NCBI GenBank assembly: GCA_963693085.1
Contig: OY856409.1
Span: 297,328,058-297,392,057 of the forward strand
Direction: 5' to 3'
Source of the DNA: Alisma plantago-aquatica
Taxonomy: Eukaryota; Streptophyta; Magnoliopsida; Alismatales; Alismataceae
Length of the DNA: 64,000 bases
Shown: positions 61,077 through 64,000 of the stretch, one piece after another
Layout: every line of letters begins with the position of its first letter
Position numbering within the stretch: position 1 is the stretch's first letter
Made by a program: the position numbers and the translations under genes
The notes under the pieces: model-generated
What the model was told of the DNA's origin: nothing
What the model saw: the letters and a program-made list of their open reading frames with translations, nothing else
Database searches by the model: none

Positions 61077-63721
61077 CACTTTGAGCCAATCACCTTTGAA
61101 TCATATTCTCAGTGATCTCTAAACATGTCCCACATGTTTCTGCTGCGCTAGTGCTAATCTAGTGAGTTAGCAACACTTTTCTCTAGTCAGTATATTGCAT
61201 GTTTCACATCTCCTCGATGTACGACATTTCGTATGAGATGGAGTTTCTATAATATGCTATTTGATATTCCTTTCCTAATAAGTAGCTCCATGGTTTGACT
61301 TAGTATTTCTACTTTGTCATCAATGGTTGGAATATCTATAAGTTCATCTATATGAACTTCTAGATCCATATAGTATCCTCTACTGTTCATAACACAAGGA
61401 TACTCGACATTATTTTTAGAATTAAATAGACTTTTAATTTTACTCGAACCATTTCCATTTTTAACACATATCCACTTCTATATTTTGTGATCATTTTTCT
61501 GTCATTTTGGAAGCTTGCATCAGTGTAACTCTTCTACACTCAACTCTTCCTTTTATTACCATAGAACTAATCCTTTAATACTTTATAAGTACTTAAATGA
61601 GTTCTTTATGGTATTCCAGTGACTCTCACTAGAAGTAGACAAACATCCACTCCTCATGTCTATTACATACGAGATAACTGGATGAGCATATCATATTGTC
61701 ATGTCCAATACATACAAGATGATGAATGCATATATATATTTTCTTGTCCTGTCCGATACATACAAGATAATGGGATGATTACATACATGATAGATCCAAT
61801 TACGAATACACAAGGCATCTATCTATGTGTTCCTATTCTTCAGAAGAATTTGGGACACTAGGCATCTGAGAGACTAACTCCATGTAATATGGACAAGTTT
61901 TCTCCCATTGAATCTTTGCATACTGAACCCTTCAGTACATACTGCCAATGTATGCTCTCTCTTTATCAAGTCAAGAGAATTTTGAGAACTATCTCTATAG
62001 GACTCTATTCTTATCACATATAACATTTCTCTTTATTCCCTTAAAGAAGGTATTTTCACACCAGTTTTGTTTCATTCCTCCTCCTCATCATGTGGAATAT
62101 GAATACACTCCCACTAAATCTTTGTAATTAACATATCCCTTCTTTTTTTCAATATATCAGTCAAACCTTTTGACTATATAATCAAAGGAAAGACTCCAAT
62201 TCTGAGATGCTTGTATTTAATCAATCATATTGATTAAACTCTTATCACTTATAGACTGCATTTGCATTAACGAAATTATAAAACCCTTCAGGTTGTGTCA
62301 TGTACACATACTCATGTTATTCCTTCTAGGAATGCAGTTTTAATATCCATATGCCAAATATCATAGTCTTCAAGTTCCAATAGCAAGCGTGATCCTTTAT
62401 GGCCTATAACCACTGCAATTGGTTAAATAAAATCATCAGATTCAACACCTTGAACTCACTTGAATCTATCTCAACCAATCAACTCTTTAGATGTCATCCA
62501 TGTCAGTCTTAACCCTTAAGACCCAATTGCATTTATGGGTTTTATCCCTATAAGTGCCACCATTAAGGTCATACCTTATTAGGTTCACATGGAAGTCATT
62601 TTGGATCTTATGGCTTCAAGCCATAACTCAAAATCTGGTTCCTCAACATCATCTGGATAGATTATTGGCTCATCATCATATGACCAATCATCACCAAGAT
62701 CAAGGTGTTTTCTACTAGATATGAGGTGTATCTGCTACATAAGAAATTTGATATTACACAACACTTGTGATTCTTAATCTCCTTTTATTCCTTTATTTAG
62801 TGTAAAGCATGTTCTTTAGAAGAATTCCATAAGATTAGTTATTTGTTTGATGATCATGCTCTTACTATATAGAGTATGATTCCTTCTTTGATTTAGACAT
62901 CATTATGCCTTAATCATGAGTTCTCTATGATACACTATCATAGTTACTCACAAGGTCCTCAAACATTTGGTTTAAGTATCTCATTCATTGATCATATCAA
63001 GAATTAATACTTCTTACCAAATTTGTTCTTCATTTATGATACTCTTGAACATTTCAAGATATCTATATCGGTATTTCATTAAATACCATATCCAAAGTAT
63101 TAGCATTTATTCCCATAGGTATGTATATACATCTATATGTATTATATCTCATAGAATAGTTATTCTCCCACTACATCTAGTGAATATTGACTTGTCATCA
63201 TGCCCAATAAACAAGATATTCATATCTCTTCATGGTTCATTAACCAAGAGAGTCTAGTTTATCCATCAACATGGAACGTAGAGATGAATTTCTCATTCAT
63301 TTTTTTAGATGATAATGCTAATTTGTTGTTTGAGTCATCAAGAACTTTTAGGTATTATTATTTTATCTCATGCATACCTAGTACCACAAGATAAATAAGG
63401 CATTGCCATAAAAGATCAAATATTTGAAATTGAAACATGAACTTTATTGATAGACATCCTTGTCATTACAAGATGTAGACATAAAATGTTTCTATTTAGT
63501 GGCAAGATGAAATAGTAGTTCATAACTCTATTACATGCCCTTTGGGATGAAATAAACTAAAAGGTACTACTATCTATGGTAGCAACACTTGCTCCAATGT
63601 TGATGAGTGTTCCTTCTTGGTCCTTTCATAAAGGCCATCACTTCTTTTCACATCCTGCACATCATATATGTCAGATCTATAGGTTGGCATCATATACCTA
63701 AGATAAAGAAGCATTTTAAGT
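61077..63721 (-). pseudogene. Copia pol remnant, right copy
   Basis: On the minus strand, near 61530-61495, GYTDASFQND is the start of RNase H. Near 62035-61960, a frame with RIESYRDSSQ is the end of reverse transcriptase. Near 63180-63060 the text aligns with the integrase stretch of the sister copies. No long frame remains. It follows the same degenerate layout as 12005-14378, so both may descend from an already-damaged copy. Confidence 0.65.
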
Positions 63722-64000
63722 TTATTTCATGATACCTGAGGTGGAAACTTCCATCCCCTCCTTCTTCTTCTTTAGTTCATCTATGTAGAGAGGGCAATTT
63801 CTCTTCCAATGTCTTGGCTCATGACAATGGTGACATTTTCCTCCCTTGTTCACCCCTCCCTTGGATTTGAGAGTTAAAGATGACTTGGGCTGTTGGCTAG
63901 CATCAGAACCTTTCTTTGCTTTGCCCTTGACCTTGCCCTTAGACTTTTCCTTCTTTCTACTGATCATCATCACATATTTGGGTTTGTCTTTCTTGATCTA
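63722..64000 (-). pseudogene. Copia gag, 3' part, cut by window edge
   Basis: An open frame of 83 codons (63973-63722) ends with CHHCHEPRHWKRNC, a CX2CX4HX4C zinc knuckle in which the usual glycine is arginine. A lysine-rich linker precedes it. In-frame text continues upstream (KKDKPKYV) to a TAG at the window edge. It is closest to the gag at 14379-15232. Confidence 0.75.

Larger units (their letters stand above)
52079..64000 (-). mobile_element. Copia DNA in LTR-internal-LTR-internal order, open at the right
   Basis: It is the same family as 9746-18826. Order from the left: LTR 52079-54216, polypurine tract, pol and gag remnants to 57882, leader, LTR 58928-61064, polypurine tract, pol and gag remnants to 64000. 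The middle LTR serves as 5' LTR for the left copy and 3' LTR for the right copy, as expected after unequal recombination between LTRs of one or two elements. Left flank 52074-52078 is GTAAA; the partner duplication is outside the window. Confidence 0.85.

Overview
The window looks like heterochromatic or intergenic nuclear DNA of a repeat-rich flowering plant. It is AT-rich, it has no convincing host gene, and most of it is LTR retrotransposons. All primer-binding sites that could be read clearly match plant initiator tRNA-Met. No rRNA gene, tRNA gene or CRISPR array was seen. The species, and whether it is a monocot or a dicot, cannot be told from the sequence alone. All reading was done by eye; percentages of identity are rough impressions.

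Region 1 (1-24198) is a nest. Two gypsy-type LTRs of one family lie head to head (1-1982 minus, 2203-24198 plus) with a 220-bp spacer. The plus LTR is split by a Sirevirus-like Ty1-copia element (5155-22729, minus strand, 5-bp target duplication AAGTT). That element is itself split by a second copia element (9746-18826, minus strand, target duplication ATAAA). The Sirevirus keeps a decayed gag with two zinc knuckles but has no recognisable pol. Next to its polypurine tract it has three tandem 748-bp units. The inner copia has a decayed gag and scraps of pol.

Region 2 (24199-26063) is featureless AT-rich DNA. Region 3 (26064-40836) is one non-autonomous gypsy-type element (LARD-like). It has LTRs of about 4.7 kb, a 1.7-kb non-coding interior, a primer-binding site, a polypurine region and a perfect target duplication TTTTA. 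Its 3' LTR has been enlarged by a 3592-bp direct tandem duplication.

Region 4 (40837-50898) is mostly unrecognised sequence around a small deleted copia element with very short LTRs (44504-47047). It also holds an unexplained GC-richer stretch near 48.8-49.6 kb. Region 5 (50899-64000) holds the 5' end of a plus-strand copia element, broken inside its gag zinc-knuckle region by minus-strand copia DNA of the same family as the inner copia of region 1. That DNA is arranged LTR-internal-LTR-internal and runs off the window end. It carries decayed gag, integrase, reverse transcriptase and RNase H sequence.

None of the coding remnants is intact, so any present activity would need proteins from elsewhere. 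The most unusual signals are structural: the tandem units that repeat the polypurine/LTR edge, the duplication inside one LTR, and the arrays of CG-containing palindromic motifs a few hundred bases upstream of the TATA box in three different LTR families.
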